DNA of 64,000 nt from Powellomyces hirtus (lineage: Eukaryota > Chytridiomycota > Chytridiomycetes > Spizellomycetales > Powellomycetaceae). Both the position numbers and the translations under genes were made by a program. The notes under the pieces were generated by a model that saw only the letters and a program-made list of their open reading frames with translations, was not told the DNA's origin and did no database searches. The stretch spans positions 372,001 through 436,000 of the forward strand of contig JAHLKG010000008.1 in assembly GCA_025526995.1 (NCBI GenBank), given 5' to 3'. Positions 1 to 10,600 of this stretch are shown here, in pieces. The stretch's first letter is position 1. Each line of letters begins with the position of its first letter.

Positions 1-193
1 CCAATAAGATTTAAGACATAATAATACTTTCACATACATGACATCTCCATGCATCTGACAATGCTACACCGTCATCTGCATCACAGAGGAGCTCTGTAAC
101 CCCTTACAAAGGCAATACAAGCAGAGTGTCCCTTGAATTCGGCCAATCCTCTGCATTTCCGATAAAGTACTGGAAAAGCCAATATCTCCATTA
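1..193 (+). repeat. copX 5' LTR, 3' portion
   Basis: Nearly the same sequence recurs at 5377-5570, including the run TTAAGACATAATAATAC and the end ATATCTCCA. The left part of the LTR is cut off by the window edge. The end is either CCA at 190 or three bases later, where the primer site begins. Confidence 0.85.
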
Positions 194-208
194 GGTTATG
201 AGCCCTGA
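194..208 (+). other. copX primer-binding site (half-tRNAiMet type)
   Basis: GGTTATGAGCCCTGA directly follows the LTR. Its complement, TCAGGGCTCATAACC, matches the anticodon stem-loop of a eukaryotic initiator tRNA-Met rather than a tRNA 3' end. Drosophila copia and yeast Ty5 are known to prime this way from a cleaved tRNA. The same 15-mer follows most copA 5' LTRs. Confidence 0.75.
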
Positions 209-310
209 GAACACCGGTCGAATTCAAATCATTCTCCGTTCATAAAACCTGATAACTACCAGTCTTCTGTCAAACTCAAGTGCCAAGAAAGTACCAAGCA
301 CACCGTCAAG

Positions 311-1994
311 GTGCCTACTGCAAGATCTCCCATTCAAGGAGTGCAGGCCCGTCAACAAGCCCGTCAAGCCATACAAGAAGCCAAACGGGGTTCTGACGCC
401 AAAGGAGATGTTAACAATGAAGCCTCAATCTACCAGGATTCCCACAACGCAGATGCCGATGCTGATGTGGATGAGATGAATCCTGGAGAAATTCATGCAG
501 AACCGGCAACAGAACTGTCCAGAATGCAGACTCACATAGTCATGCACCTTCTGCAGAGGTTTAAGATGGCAATCGACAAAAAGCTTGACCATTGGATGGA
601 AAAGTTGGGAGAAAACTCTCTTGACTAAGTCAAATCCTCTTGCTACATCACCTTCCCATCAACATGAAAAGTTTGAAAATGGAAATGCTCACATCAGCAA
701 GTACAATCTACCTGTTTCACCAATGAGAAGCCCAAAAGCGGGCCATGAGTACCTTTTTGCACAAAATCACGTTACTCACGGCAAAGTTAAAGTCTCAGTT
801 GCCCCTCACTTTCGTCTGCCTTCCCCAACGGAGAGCACTACAACTACACGCAGCCGAAAGAGCAAAGACCGTGAAGCTCAGTGCACATCATTCAAATTCT
901 TTGGATCAGCAATTAATAAAGTCATGAAATTTGACGGAACGGGAAATCTCTCAAAACTTGTTGATTTCGTTGATTAAGTTGATGTGGTATTTCGCCTCAA
1001 ATCTGTACCTGGGGAAGAACAACTCTCCTTCATATTCAGCAAGCTCACTGGCAATGCAAAGCAATGGTACCGGAACTACTGCAGGAAGGCCGATGCAGGG
1101 AAATATCCTCCTATCACAAATTGGCAAACTTTCAAGCGACCTTTCCTCCAGCGTTACCAACTGACCGACCACAAGGAGACCCTACTCACTCAGCTCGAAA
1201 GACTATGACAAGGAAGTCATACCATCTCACAGTACAGCACCTCTTTCCCAAAGATAACCAGCCAGCTCATCATGGACATTCTGTTCCTGGTCTACAAGTG
1301 GTTCTACCTTTAAGGAATGAACAAGCATCAAGCTGAGGTCGTCAGAACCCAAAACTTTGATGATCTCAAAAGCTTCCAAGCAGCAGCCAAACGTTTGGAT
1401 AATGGAAATAACAAGAGTAACCAGAACAACCGTTTTGCCAAGAAGAGCAAAAACATTGCGCTTGAAGCCCACCCTTCAAAGAAAGACCGCTCAAGTCACA
1501 AAAAGACTGACACAAAGAAGACCACAGACTCGAGGAAGAAGCAAAACTTCCCCTGTTGGTTATGCAATTTGAATGAACATACTCCATTCAATTGTCCCTT
1601 CAAGACCAAGGCTGTCAAAGCTTTGAAACCCGCTGCCAATGCCAACATTGCAGAATTGCACAATGCCACTACATTGGTATACCTGGATTTGGGCTGCTCA
1701 CAGCACATGACAAATGACATTTCCATTCTCAAATCCTACAAAGAGCATTCGACACGCATCAGATTTGGAAACAACGCCTTTCTGGATGCTGAAGCAAAAG
1801 GGAATGCTACCTTGAAGCTTTCAGATGGAGATGTACCTTTCACCGATGTTCTCTACGTATGAAAACTCGCCAAGACCCTTATCTCAGTCTCTGCACTTGC
1901 TAAAGATGCTAAGAGAGTTACCTTTGAAGATGAGAGCGCCGTCATTCAAGACTGCAATGGCACTATGAACGACATCACCATACCTCTTGTTTGA
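311..1994 (+). pseudogene. copX gag and protease, broken
   Basis: The 5' part starts in a different frame (311-628) and no convincing ATG is visible. From about 585 the frame is constant but interrupted by stops at 975, 1206, 1311, 1860 and 1992. Codons 927-1208 resemble the Retrotrans_gag domain: an LTGNAKQWYRNY core followed by a tryptophan-phenylalanine segment. A CCHC knuckle (CWLC, then H, then C) lies near 1555-1595. The protease site at 1686-1694 reads Asp-Leu-Gly where active proteases have Asp-Ser/Thr-Gly, so catalysis is probably lost. The gag resembles gypsy-type gag more than the usual copia type; this is a by-eye judgement. Confidence 0.75.
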
Positions 1995-2194
1995 GGAATG
2001 TATCACATTTCACCAACTCCAGTGGTTTTTGTCACCCAAACTCGCTCAAGGACAAACGCGTCAAGCTTACCGACACACGCATCAAAAAATACATCTACCG
2101 AATTGAAGAAATGGACAAACGCGTCCAATGTAACAACAAACGCATCTGATACATTGATTCAAGCCACACTCACGGCCTTGTCACACCCATCTGC

Positions 2195-2460
2195 TCTAAG
2201 CAAGGGGCCGGCCGGCCCCAGCCACAACAGTGGCTTGGGGGAGGGCCACCTGGTTGTGCTTACGGCTTCCTGGGTGGCCCCCCGCCCCCCTCCTTGAGCT
2301 CAAGGAGGGGAGCGGGGACCATTAGCGACAGTTTCCATTGTGGCGCCCCCTGGGGGTCTGGCTGCCCTTGATGGGGTGGCTGGACCCCTTGCCGTCTCAG
2401 CTGCGGCATTGGCCATTTTGTCGGCCTCTTCTGGAGCTCGTTCTGGTCCCTCTTCCCCTG
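2195..2460 (+). repeat. GC-rich palindromic island inside copX
   Basis: A C/G-dense stretch between protease and integrase, unlike its A-rich surroundings. It contains a perfect 16-bp palindrome at 2204-2219 (GGGGCCGGCCGGCCCC) and a perfect 24-bp palindrome at 2287-2310. It holds one in-frame stop at 2295 but otherwise keeps the frame. Just upstream (2050-2150) the motif ACAAACGC recurs three times. It could be a small inserted element or an expanded linker. Confidence 0.55.
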
Positions 2461-3743
2461 TCAACGAAAGAACCCTCTGGCATCACCGATTGGACCATCC
2501 TGGCACTCACATCATGGAGCAACTCAAGCTCCCAATGACCAACAAAATCTGCAAAGGTTGCGAGTTTGGTAAGCACAAGCACTCACCATTCAACGGTACG
2601 ATGACACGGTCCAAGACGCCACTCGATCGCCTACACTTCAACCTAAACGGTCTGCACATACCCGCAGTTGGCGATGAGAAATATGCCTTCGTTGTGATCG
2701 ATGACTATTCACGCTTCACATGGATTTTCTTCTTGAAGGCGAAGAGCGAATCTACTGCAAAGTTGATTGAATTCATCAACTTCATCGAAAATCAGACCAA
2801 CGAACGGGTCAGACCATTTCATTCCAATCAAAGGGGGGAGTTTGTCAATCACAATCTGAAAGAATTCATTCTGACAAAGGGCATTCTGCACGAACTCACC
2901 GCTGCAGATTCCCCACAGTCCAACAGTGTAGCTGAAAGGTTCAACCTCACCCTGTTTGACACCATTCGTTCATTGGAACACTCATACGGCATCCCGAAAC
3001 AACTCTGGACTGAGTTAGCGGCTACATCAGTCTACTTACGGAATTGCCTCCCCCACAAGTCCAATAACAACATTTCGCCGTACGAACGGCTTCACAGCAA
3101 AGAGCCCTCACTTTCTCATCTTTGTGTGATCTGGGCCGATGCTTTCGTGCATCTCGTCAAGAGAAAACAAGCCTCGAAGTTGGCACCGCACGCCACACGT
3201 CTCAAACTCATCGGTTACAAATTTGATGGCGCTTACCGCTGTTGGGATGACAACCGTCAAGAAATAGTCATTTCTCGCGATGTAACGTTTGACGAAACCT
3301 CAACACTCGAACTTGCAAAATACTACATCCTGCCCGAAGATCTCTACAAAGTTGAAGAGATTCTCGACTCACGTGACAGCCCGGAAGGCCCCAAATTCCT
3401 CTGCAAATGGCTGGGATTCGAAGACAATGAAAATACATGGGAACTGATCAAAAATGTCAATCATTTGACAGTCTTCACAGAGTACATCAATGAGAAGACG
3501 GCAATCGCTCTTTCAGCTGCAAGTACCGAAGAACCCCAAACCTACAAACAAGCGCTCTCATCAGATGACCCGCCAAAGTGGACCGAGGCCATAAATGCCA
3601 AGTTGAAGTCCCTTCATACCAATGAAACATGGGAAGTCATTAACCCCAAATCCTTACCGCACAATCAACGGCCCATCTGCACCAAATGGGTATTCAAGAT
3701 TAAGCGAGACCTAAATGGTCAACCCCAATGTTACAAGGCCTGA
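2298..3743 (+). pseudogene. copX integrase with C-terminal chromodomain, plus RT start
   Basis: Open from 2298 to a TGA at 3741. In order: an HHCC zinc-binding region (LWHHRLDHPG, then CKGCEFGK, 2475-2580); an integrase core in which the two catalytic aspartates are asparagine (2640-2642 and 2826-2828) while the glutamate survives (2934-2936); a chromodomain at about 3343-3470 (YKVEEILDSRD, then FLCKWLGF, then ENTWE), keeping the expected aromatic positions; and the RT N-terminus (WTEAINAKL, TKWVFKIKRD). A chromodomain at the integrase C-terminus is standard in gypsy chromoviruses but unusual in copia. The two Asp-to-Asn changes mean the integrase is probably inactive. Confidence 0.85.
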
Positions 3744-5161
3744 CTTGTTGTGAAAGGCTTCGAACGATGCTATGGTTTCAACTACAATGAAACCTACGCT
3801 CCGGTTGCCAAGATAGCTATTTAACGCGTCCTTCTCGTTCTTGCTGCCAGGCTAGGCTTGAAATGCCATCAAATGGATTAGTAACCGCATTCCTGAATGG
3901 GATAGTTACCGAGACCATCCTAATCTATGCCCCTGAAGGCTCTGGCTTTCCTTCTGGGACCATCCTTTGACCTTGAAAGGCCCTTTACGGTCTGAAACAA
4001 GCTCCATGTGAATGGTACTCCCTACTTCACAAGGAACTGACATCCTTGGGATTCAAGCATCTGGCAAATGACAATGCCATTTACATCAGAACTCTACCTG
4101 GAAGTGAATCACCGCAGTACATCTCCATCTACGTCGACAATCCCCTCATTTTTGCAAAGACTGAATTGGAAATCTCGTCAATCAAGGCATTCCTGCACAA
4201 CGAATTCAACATGACAGACCTAGATGAGGTCAACCACTACCTGGGGATGAGAGTTTGATGCAACTACTCACGGCATGTCATCTACCTTGATCAAGAGTCA
4301 TATGTAATTGACATCTGCAAGCGCTTTGGTATGCAAGACTGCAAGCCTGTCAATACTCCAGTGGACCAGACCAAGCTCGAACACTACAAGGTCAAAAATA
4401 CAAAGACTTTGCCCGACCCACACAAAGGAGAAGATTGCAAAATCGTTGGTTCTCTCATGTACCTGATGATATGCACATGCCCTGAGATCGCTGTCGTGGT
4501 CAGTATGCTTCCTTGCTTTGCAAGCAACCCCTCACCTCAACATCTGCAAGCTGCAAAGTGCATTCTTTGCTACCTATGGGGGACTTCCGCTTACAGCCTC
4601 TGCATTGGCGGAAACAATGTTACCCTTCACAGCTATAGCGACGCTGACTGGGGAAACAACATCATTGATTGACAGTCCATCACTGGCTACCTTTTCTACA
4701 TTGGAAATGCGGGCCCCATCACTTGGGCTTCAAAGCACCAACCCACCATTGCCCTCTCATCTACCAAAGCTGAACACATGGCATTATCCTTTGCCACTCA
4801 AGAAACAATCTGGCTTTGCTCACTTCTGCAAGAACTCCAAATCCCCAAATATCTCGATGAAGATGCTCTACCCACAACGATCTACAAAGACAATCAGTCA
4901 TGCATCTTGTTGGCAATGAACCCCATGCATCATGCCTGTACCAAGCACATTGACATCAGGCATCACTTCATTCGTGATCACATCAACAAGGAGATTCATC
5001 TGGAGTACTTCCCCACTGCTGAAATGGTTGCCGACTCACTTATGAAGCCCTTACCGGCCTCGGCATTCAAGTACCATTGCAAAACCATGTGCATCAAGCA
5101 CTACCACAATACGATCACACCAATGATGAAAGCATCCAAGACGGAGCTCCTGAATGAGTAA
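3744..5161 (+). pseudogene. copX reverse transcriptase and RNase H, broken
   Basis: Continues the polyprotein after the 3741 stop. RT blocks are recognisable (ETYAPVAKIA, KALYGLKQAP, FNMTDLDEVNHYLGM). The active-site motif reads YVDN at 4130-4141 instead of YVDD. RNase H follows (YSDADWGN, ALSSTKAEHMAL, YKDNQSCI, TKHIDIRHHFI). There is an apparent one-base loss near 3876, after which the frame shifts. Stops at about 3969, 3975, 4256 and 4670 fit CGA-to-TGA changes. The end at 5161 is the natural end of the frame, shortly before the polypurine tract. Confidence 0.88.
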
Positions 5162-5188
5162 AATCCCATCACTGCGGATTGATTGCTT

Positions 5189-5198
5189 GGACAGGGGG
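5189..5198 (+). other. copX polypurine tract
   Basis: GGACAGGGGG lies just before the 3' LTR, in the position expected for plus-strand priming. Confidence 0.6.
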
Positions 5199-5200
5199 TT

Positions 5201-5570
5201 TATTGGATTGTTGAGTCTTGTGTACTCAATGTTAGTCCTTACATTAGATCCTAACTTGGATTTTCCGACTAGAATGCGTGACCATGATACCGGTAATGCT
5301 AAGAGGTGAATTGGATCACGTGTAATCATGTGAATGAAGGAAAAGTAGATTAGAATGCTCGACAAGCAAAACAATACCGATAAGACTTAAGACATAATAA
5401 TACTTTCACATACATTACATCTCCGTGCATCTGACAATGCTACACCGTCATCTGCATCACAGAAGAGCTCTGTAACCCCCCTACAAAGGCAATACAAGCA
5501 GAGTGTCCCTCAAATTTGGCCACTCCTTGGCATTTCCGATAAAGTACTGGGAAAGCTGATATCTCCATTT
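5201..5570 (+). repeat. copX 3' LTR
   Basis: The right part (5377-5570) matches bases 1-193. The start is placed at TATTGGATTG, two bases after the purine tract, because it resembles the copA LTR start TGTTGGAATC. Another start at 5209 (TGTTGAG) is possible. Confidence 0.7.
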
Positions 5571-6841
5571 TTGGTAAGAGTTAAATCTCATCTACGGTGA
5601 TGGAAAAACTGTAATGAACTGATGAAGCACTGAATGAGGTGTGTGGAAGCATGTAGATGGGATGTATATATTTATTTCAAGTCATTAAACCTTGAAGTTG
5701 GCTTTCATGACAAGAACAGCTATATTTACCATTTTCTTGATTGGATATATCAGCGTGTGGGGAAGAGATTCAACATTGCAGAAGGAATGGTTGAAACTGA
5801 CTGAGCCTGTCATTGTGGTTTTCTTTGAGGGTTGACACTACTCTTCAATGCAGAACTGTTGAGATAGGGGGAAAGAACCTTCCCATTTCAATCCACTTTG
5901 TTTCTTCACTACTGAGGATTTCCATTTTCTTCTTGACCCATCTGCATTTTTTGAATCCCTTGGGAATATTTTCCATTTTCGACTTGGCCAAGTCTTTTTT
6001 GGATGGGCCGTCAGTGCTCCTTCTCATCCTTTTATATCTGGGGATCATTCTTCCATCACCTTTTATCGGCTTCTGTCACACAGTTCCATTATTATTTTGC
6101 CAAAAGACTTGGTGAAGGTGGTCTCCTCCTGTTACAAACTCTGGATCCAGATGCCTTTTCAACTGCACTAGCCCTGTACCCCACTTGACCCCCGAGACTG
6201 GATCAAGGGTTTGCTTGCAACAGGATGTGGAATCAAAGGACAAGTCCCCAACATCCCTTCTACTTTCTGATTTTTCCGGCCAGGTCAAACTCCCAATCTT
6301 TACCCTTGCATCCTGGCATCAGCCGATGGCACTAAGTCGCAACCATCCAGCCAACCAATTTTCTTTTGACTTTTGGCAGTTCCAATTACCTTTTCCCTAC
6401 CTTTGCTCCTTGGAGGGGGCATGTTGGGACACCAAGCAGCTCTGGACATAGTCTGTATTCCTTGTTCCTATTTGGACACTATCATACTGTGCCATCCAGA
6501 CATTTTTGGATGGCGCATGGCCATCTCAGTCACCTCTGCTCCCTACAAGCCGTGCCACCTACATGTTTTGACTGGCATACAGTTACAGGCCTAGTCCCTG
6601 GCCCCATGTACCTTTGGTGGCATGGGCCCCAATTGATTCTTATTGTTCTTGCATTGTGAGCCCTTGTGTTCCTCCCTTTATTTCTGTCATTTGCACGGCT
6701 TCTGCATTTCCCATTGTTCTGGAGCCACTGCTCTCTTTTCTCCTTTACCTCTTAAGTCTAGGGACTCTTTACTCTTGCCCCTGTTCTGTGAGAGACTCTA
6801 CTGTGAGATACTATTGGCAATACAACACCCTTTGCTCTTTG
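5571..6841. other. unassigned stretch without a convincing gene
   Basis: About 1.3 kb between copX and the gyp remnant. I recognise no family. A - strand frame from 6288 to 5845 has only one stop and encodes a Lys/Glu-rich stretch (PSKKDLAKSKMENIPKGFKK), which could be an eroded gag or nothing. The rest of the same frame carries stops at about the random rate. A TATATA run occurs near 5665. Confidence 0.4.
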
Positions 6842-7139
6842 CTAGTTGTCCCTGAACGCTTGGCCATCTGAAGACTGTTGACTCCTACTCACCCGGGCGG
6901 GTTGGGCCTGCTTGGTCAGGGCCTTTTGTAGTTGCTGGTTTGGGCGGTGCTTGGCTGTGGTGGTGGGATGTTGACAGGAGGAGGAGAAGAATTGCTGACA
7001 GTATCGGCCATTGTTGTTGTTGTGATCAGCTATGAGGAGAGAAGAGAGAGCTTGGAGTTCCAACAGGTTGGTTATAGGCACGTTATACACTATACAGTGC
7101 CTTTTTGTTCTGAAGGGGCTTTTGGGTGAGTTCATCTAT
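6842..7139 (-). other. gyp LTR remainder or leader-like sequence
   Basis: This is the continuation, left of copA-1, of the gyp LTR that ends at 12484, since both sides carry the GTGTG duplication. Reading the - strand, a run of CAACAACAACA precedes ATGGCC at 7011. It opens a 31-codon frame beginning MADTVSNSSPPPVNIPPPQ, followed downstream by GTGAGT. It could be a gag start of another gypsy copy, or chance. The LTR end cannot be placed. Confidence 0.35.
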
Positions 7140-7144
7140 GTGTG

Positions 7145-7644
7145 TGTTGAGACGTCTTGACATCTACAAACAGGAACTCAGCATACCAGATAGGTTGCTA
7201 GGTTGTTGTCAAGACTTGCAGAGGGTCTGAAGGTGCTTCCCAAGGTAGGGAAGGTCGCCTTTAGTGTTTGGCAGAGTGTACTAGACAAGTAGAGTGTGTT
7301 GGACTGTTATTATATTGGTTGGGGATGCCCAGAGGGCGTCCTTTAATAACAATTTGGATCATAGTACATGTGTAGTGACAATCTAACTGTGCCCTAGCTT
7401 GGCCAAGACGGCCCTGGCCTGGCCTAGTATTGTTCCCAATCACAGGGTGTCTTTTTGCCTTTTCTTGGCGCTTCTATCAGCGCTCCAGACGTGTTCTAGG
7501 CCTTCCCAGGCCCTCTCCAGCTATTCTGGATCGTTCTAGACCATTCTGGACCATTCCAGACCATTCTAGACACAAGTGGATGTCCTCCCACATGTCCCGT
7601 GTGCTCTAAGTCCTCCCAGAGGCGCCCACAGGTAGATTCCAACA
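7145..7644 (-). repeat. copA-1 3' LTR
   Basis: 500 bp, TG...CA ends. Marker type A: the TATA-like box reads TATTAAA, and the later marker reads CTAAAGG in LTR orientation. Confidence 0.95.
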
Positions 7645-7651
7645 CTCCCAC

Positions 7652-10600
7652 TCACGAAACATGTTTTGTGATCCCACAGGCGTCCCTCAGTTTCAAGAAC
7701 TGATCCCTAGCCAGTGGTTTTGTCAAGATGTCTGCAACCATGTCCTGAGTCGAGAGATACTCTAATGCAATCTCCAAGCGTCCTAGTGCTTCTCTGATAA
7801 AGTGGTACCTCACTTCAATGTGTTTGGTGCTGGCATGCAATGTCGGGTTCTTAGCAAGAGCAATGGCACCCTGGTTGTCCTCAAAGAGCATTGTGGGTCC
7901 ATCCTGCTTGAATCCAAGCTCCCCTGCAAGCAGACGAAGCCAAACAGCTTCCTTGGTGCACTGGGCTAGTGCCATGTACTCTGCTTCCGTGCTTGAAAGA
8001 GCTACAGTGGTCTGCCGCTTGGATTGCCAGGTGATAGGCCCGTTGAACATGAAGATGAATCCAGTGGTTGATCTCCTTGTGTCCAAACATCCAGCATAGT
8101 CGGAATCCGAGTATCCAACCAGCTTCCTAGGCTCAGAGACATTCTCTTTGCCTCCCAGAAGGATTCCAAGTTCGCTTGTGCCCTTCAGGTATCTGATGAT
8201 CCGCTTGGCAGCACTCCAATGCTCCTTTCCAGGCTTTGCAAGGTACTTGGACACAATTCCAACTGCAGCAGCAATGTCAGGGCGTGTTCCTAGCATGGCA
8301 TAGATCAAACTGCCCACTGCATTCCTGTATGGCACAGAGCTCATCTCCAGCTCCTCCGTCTCATTCTGAGGTGCCATGTTGTTTCTGAGGTGCAGTCCAT
8401 GTTCCATAGGCGTGGCATGAACCTTGGCATCTCCCATGTTGAATTTCGAAACGACCTCTTCAACATACTTCTTCTGAGACAACCAGATGGTGCGGGTGCT
8501 TCTGCTCCGTCTGATGTGAATCCCAAGGAAGTAATTCAGCTCTCCAAGGTCTGTCATCTCAAAAGCTCGCCTCAGCTCCTTCTTGACATCCCCCAGCTGT
8601 TCCTTGCTTGATGAGGCCACAATGAGGTCGTCCACATAGATCAGAATGTACTCTGTTGTCCCATTCTGACTCCTGTAGTACATGCAAGGTTCTGCAGTCG
8701 ACTGCACAAAGCCCATAGACTTCAGTTTGTGGTCTATCTTGTGGTTGAAGCGCCTTGCTGATTGCTTGAGGCCGTAGAGGGGTCTCCCAAGCTTGCAGAC
8801 CCGTCCTGGATGCTTGGAATCCTCAAAGCCCTCCGGTTGGCGCATGTAGATCACATAGTCCAGATCCCCTTGCAAGAATGCTGTCTTCACGTCCATCTGA
8901 TGTGCCTCCAAGTCATCTGTGGCAATGATGGAGAACAGCAGTCTCATGGGACCAAACTTGGCAACAGGAGCAAACGTCTCCTGATAGTCCAATCCCTCTC
9001 TCTGAGAGAATCCCTTGGCAACAAGTCTTGCCTTGTATCTGTCAAGCTCTCCTGTGTCCTTCAGCTTTCGTTTGAAGACCCACTTGCATCCAATAGCTTT
9101 TCTGCCCGTTGGCAGATCCACAAGTTGCCATGTCCCATTCTTGGCAAGAGCATCCATCTCTTCCTGAGCAGCCTGACGCCATTGTGAAGCATCTGGCATG
9201 GTCTGGCTCTCCTTGTAGCTTGTGGGCTCGTTTGAGACAAAGGAGACAGCATAGGCAACTGCAGCAACGTTTGCAGCGTTGCTTGAAGCCTTCCACCACT
9301 CTCCTGGCGGCTTCCTGAGTCTTTTGGGGGTTGGAGAAGGCTCTGCAGCACTCTCATAGTCAGAGGACGGCTCAGGGGTCCGTTCCCTCATGTTCTCCTC
9401 TCCCTCTGACATGTCTGTGTCCTCAGAGTCGTTACTGACATCCTGCAGCTCGTCACTGACATCCTGCAGCTCGTCACTGACATCCTGCAGCTTCATTTCG
9501 GGCCCAATTCCCACTTCCAGGCTCTCAGCAGGCACTTGGGGCGTCTGAGCAGACTGGAGGGATGGAATGAAGCTCTTCTCATCGAATTTGACACTTCTGG
9601 AGAACAGGATCTTCTTAGTCTGTATGTCCATAAGCCGGTATTCCTTGCTGTGGGAGCTATACCCCAGCATGATGCACTTGACAGCAGCATCATCCAGCTT
9701 CTGGCGCTTGTTGGGTTGAATGTAGGCATAGGCAATGCATCCAAACGTCCTCAAATGTCCCAGAGATGGTGGGATACCATGGAACATCTCATAAGGCGTC
9801 TTGGGGCATGCAACAGTGGGAGATCTGTTCCTCAGATAGACTGCTGTCATGATTGCTTCTCCCCAGAAACGCTTGTCCAAGCCTGACTGCTTCAACAAAC
9901 ATCTCCCCATCTCCACAAGGGTACGGTTGGCTCGTTCAGCAACACCATTTTGCTGTGGAGTATTTACTGAACTCCTCTGATGCTGTGTGCCCTTCTCCTT
10001 GAAGTGGTCCCTTAGCAAGTTGCTCATGTACTCGCCTCCTGGGTCGGATCTGACAGCTTTGATCTGCTTTCCATGTAGGGGGACAAGTGCTGCTTCCAGC
10101 TCCTGATAGTGCCTAGCAACTTCTCCCTTGGTCTTCATAAGGCAAACATGGAAATATCTTGTCTTGTCATCAATGAATGTGACAAAATAGCGATATCCAG
10201 TGATCGTGGGTGGTTCAACTGGTCCCCAGACATCTGTGTGGATCAATCCCAGCTTCTCTGATGCTCTGGAGGCCTGTGCCTTGGGGAATGGCGCTCTGCT
10301 TGCTTTGCTGAGTGCACAAGTGTCACAAATGCTCAAGCTCCCACTAGTTTGAACGCCCTTGGCAAGCTTGGTGAGCCTTCCAATGTCTGCAACGTTCAAA
10401 TGGCCGAGTCTCTGATGCCATAGGGACAAGTCCTGACTTGTTGTGTCCCTTCCAACATTGTGGGCAATCCCAGCATTTGCCTGCCCATGTGTTGTCTCGA
10501 ATGTGTAGACAAATTGGTTCTCTTTGGCAAGGAAAGCCGTCCCATCCTTTGCAATGATCCGAGCAGCTTGTGGTCCCACTTCAAAACAAGCTCCAGCTTT

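Larger units (their letters stand above)
1..5570 (+). mobile_element. copX: decayed Ty1/copia element with a chromodomain
   Basis: An LTR retrotransposon in copia order: gag, protease, integrase, RT, RNase H. Bases 1-190 match 5377-5567, giving a truncated 5' LTR and a complete 3' LTR. A primer-binding site follows the first and a G-rich tract precedes the second. Most of gag-pol lies in one frame from about 585 to 3876, then shifts by one base and continues to 5161. About a dozen in-frame stops, most of them TGA, break it. Several catalytic residues are replaced, so it is dead. The target-site duplication cannot be tested because the 5' end lies outside the window. It is not the same family as copA or copB, but shares their priming site. 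Confidence 0.9.

Noticed and set aside
5845..6288. Possible Lys-rich gag-like protein on the - strand left of copA-1
   Set aside because: Only a short region is open, with no knuckle or recognisable gag core; described as unassigned instead.
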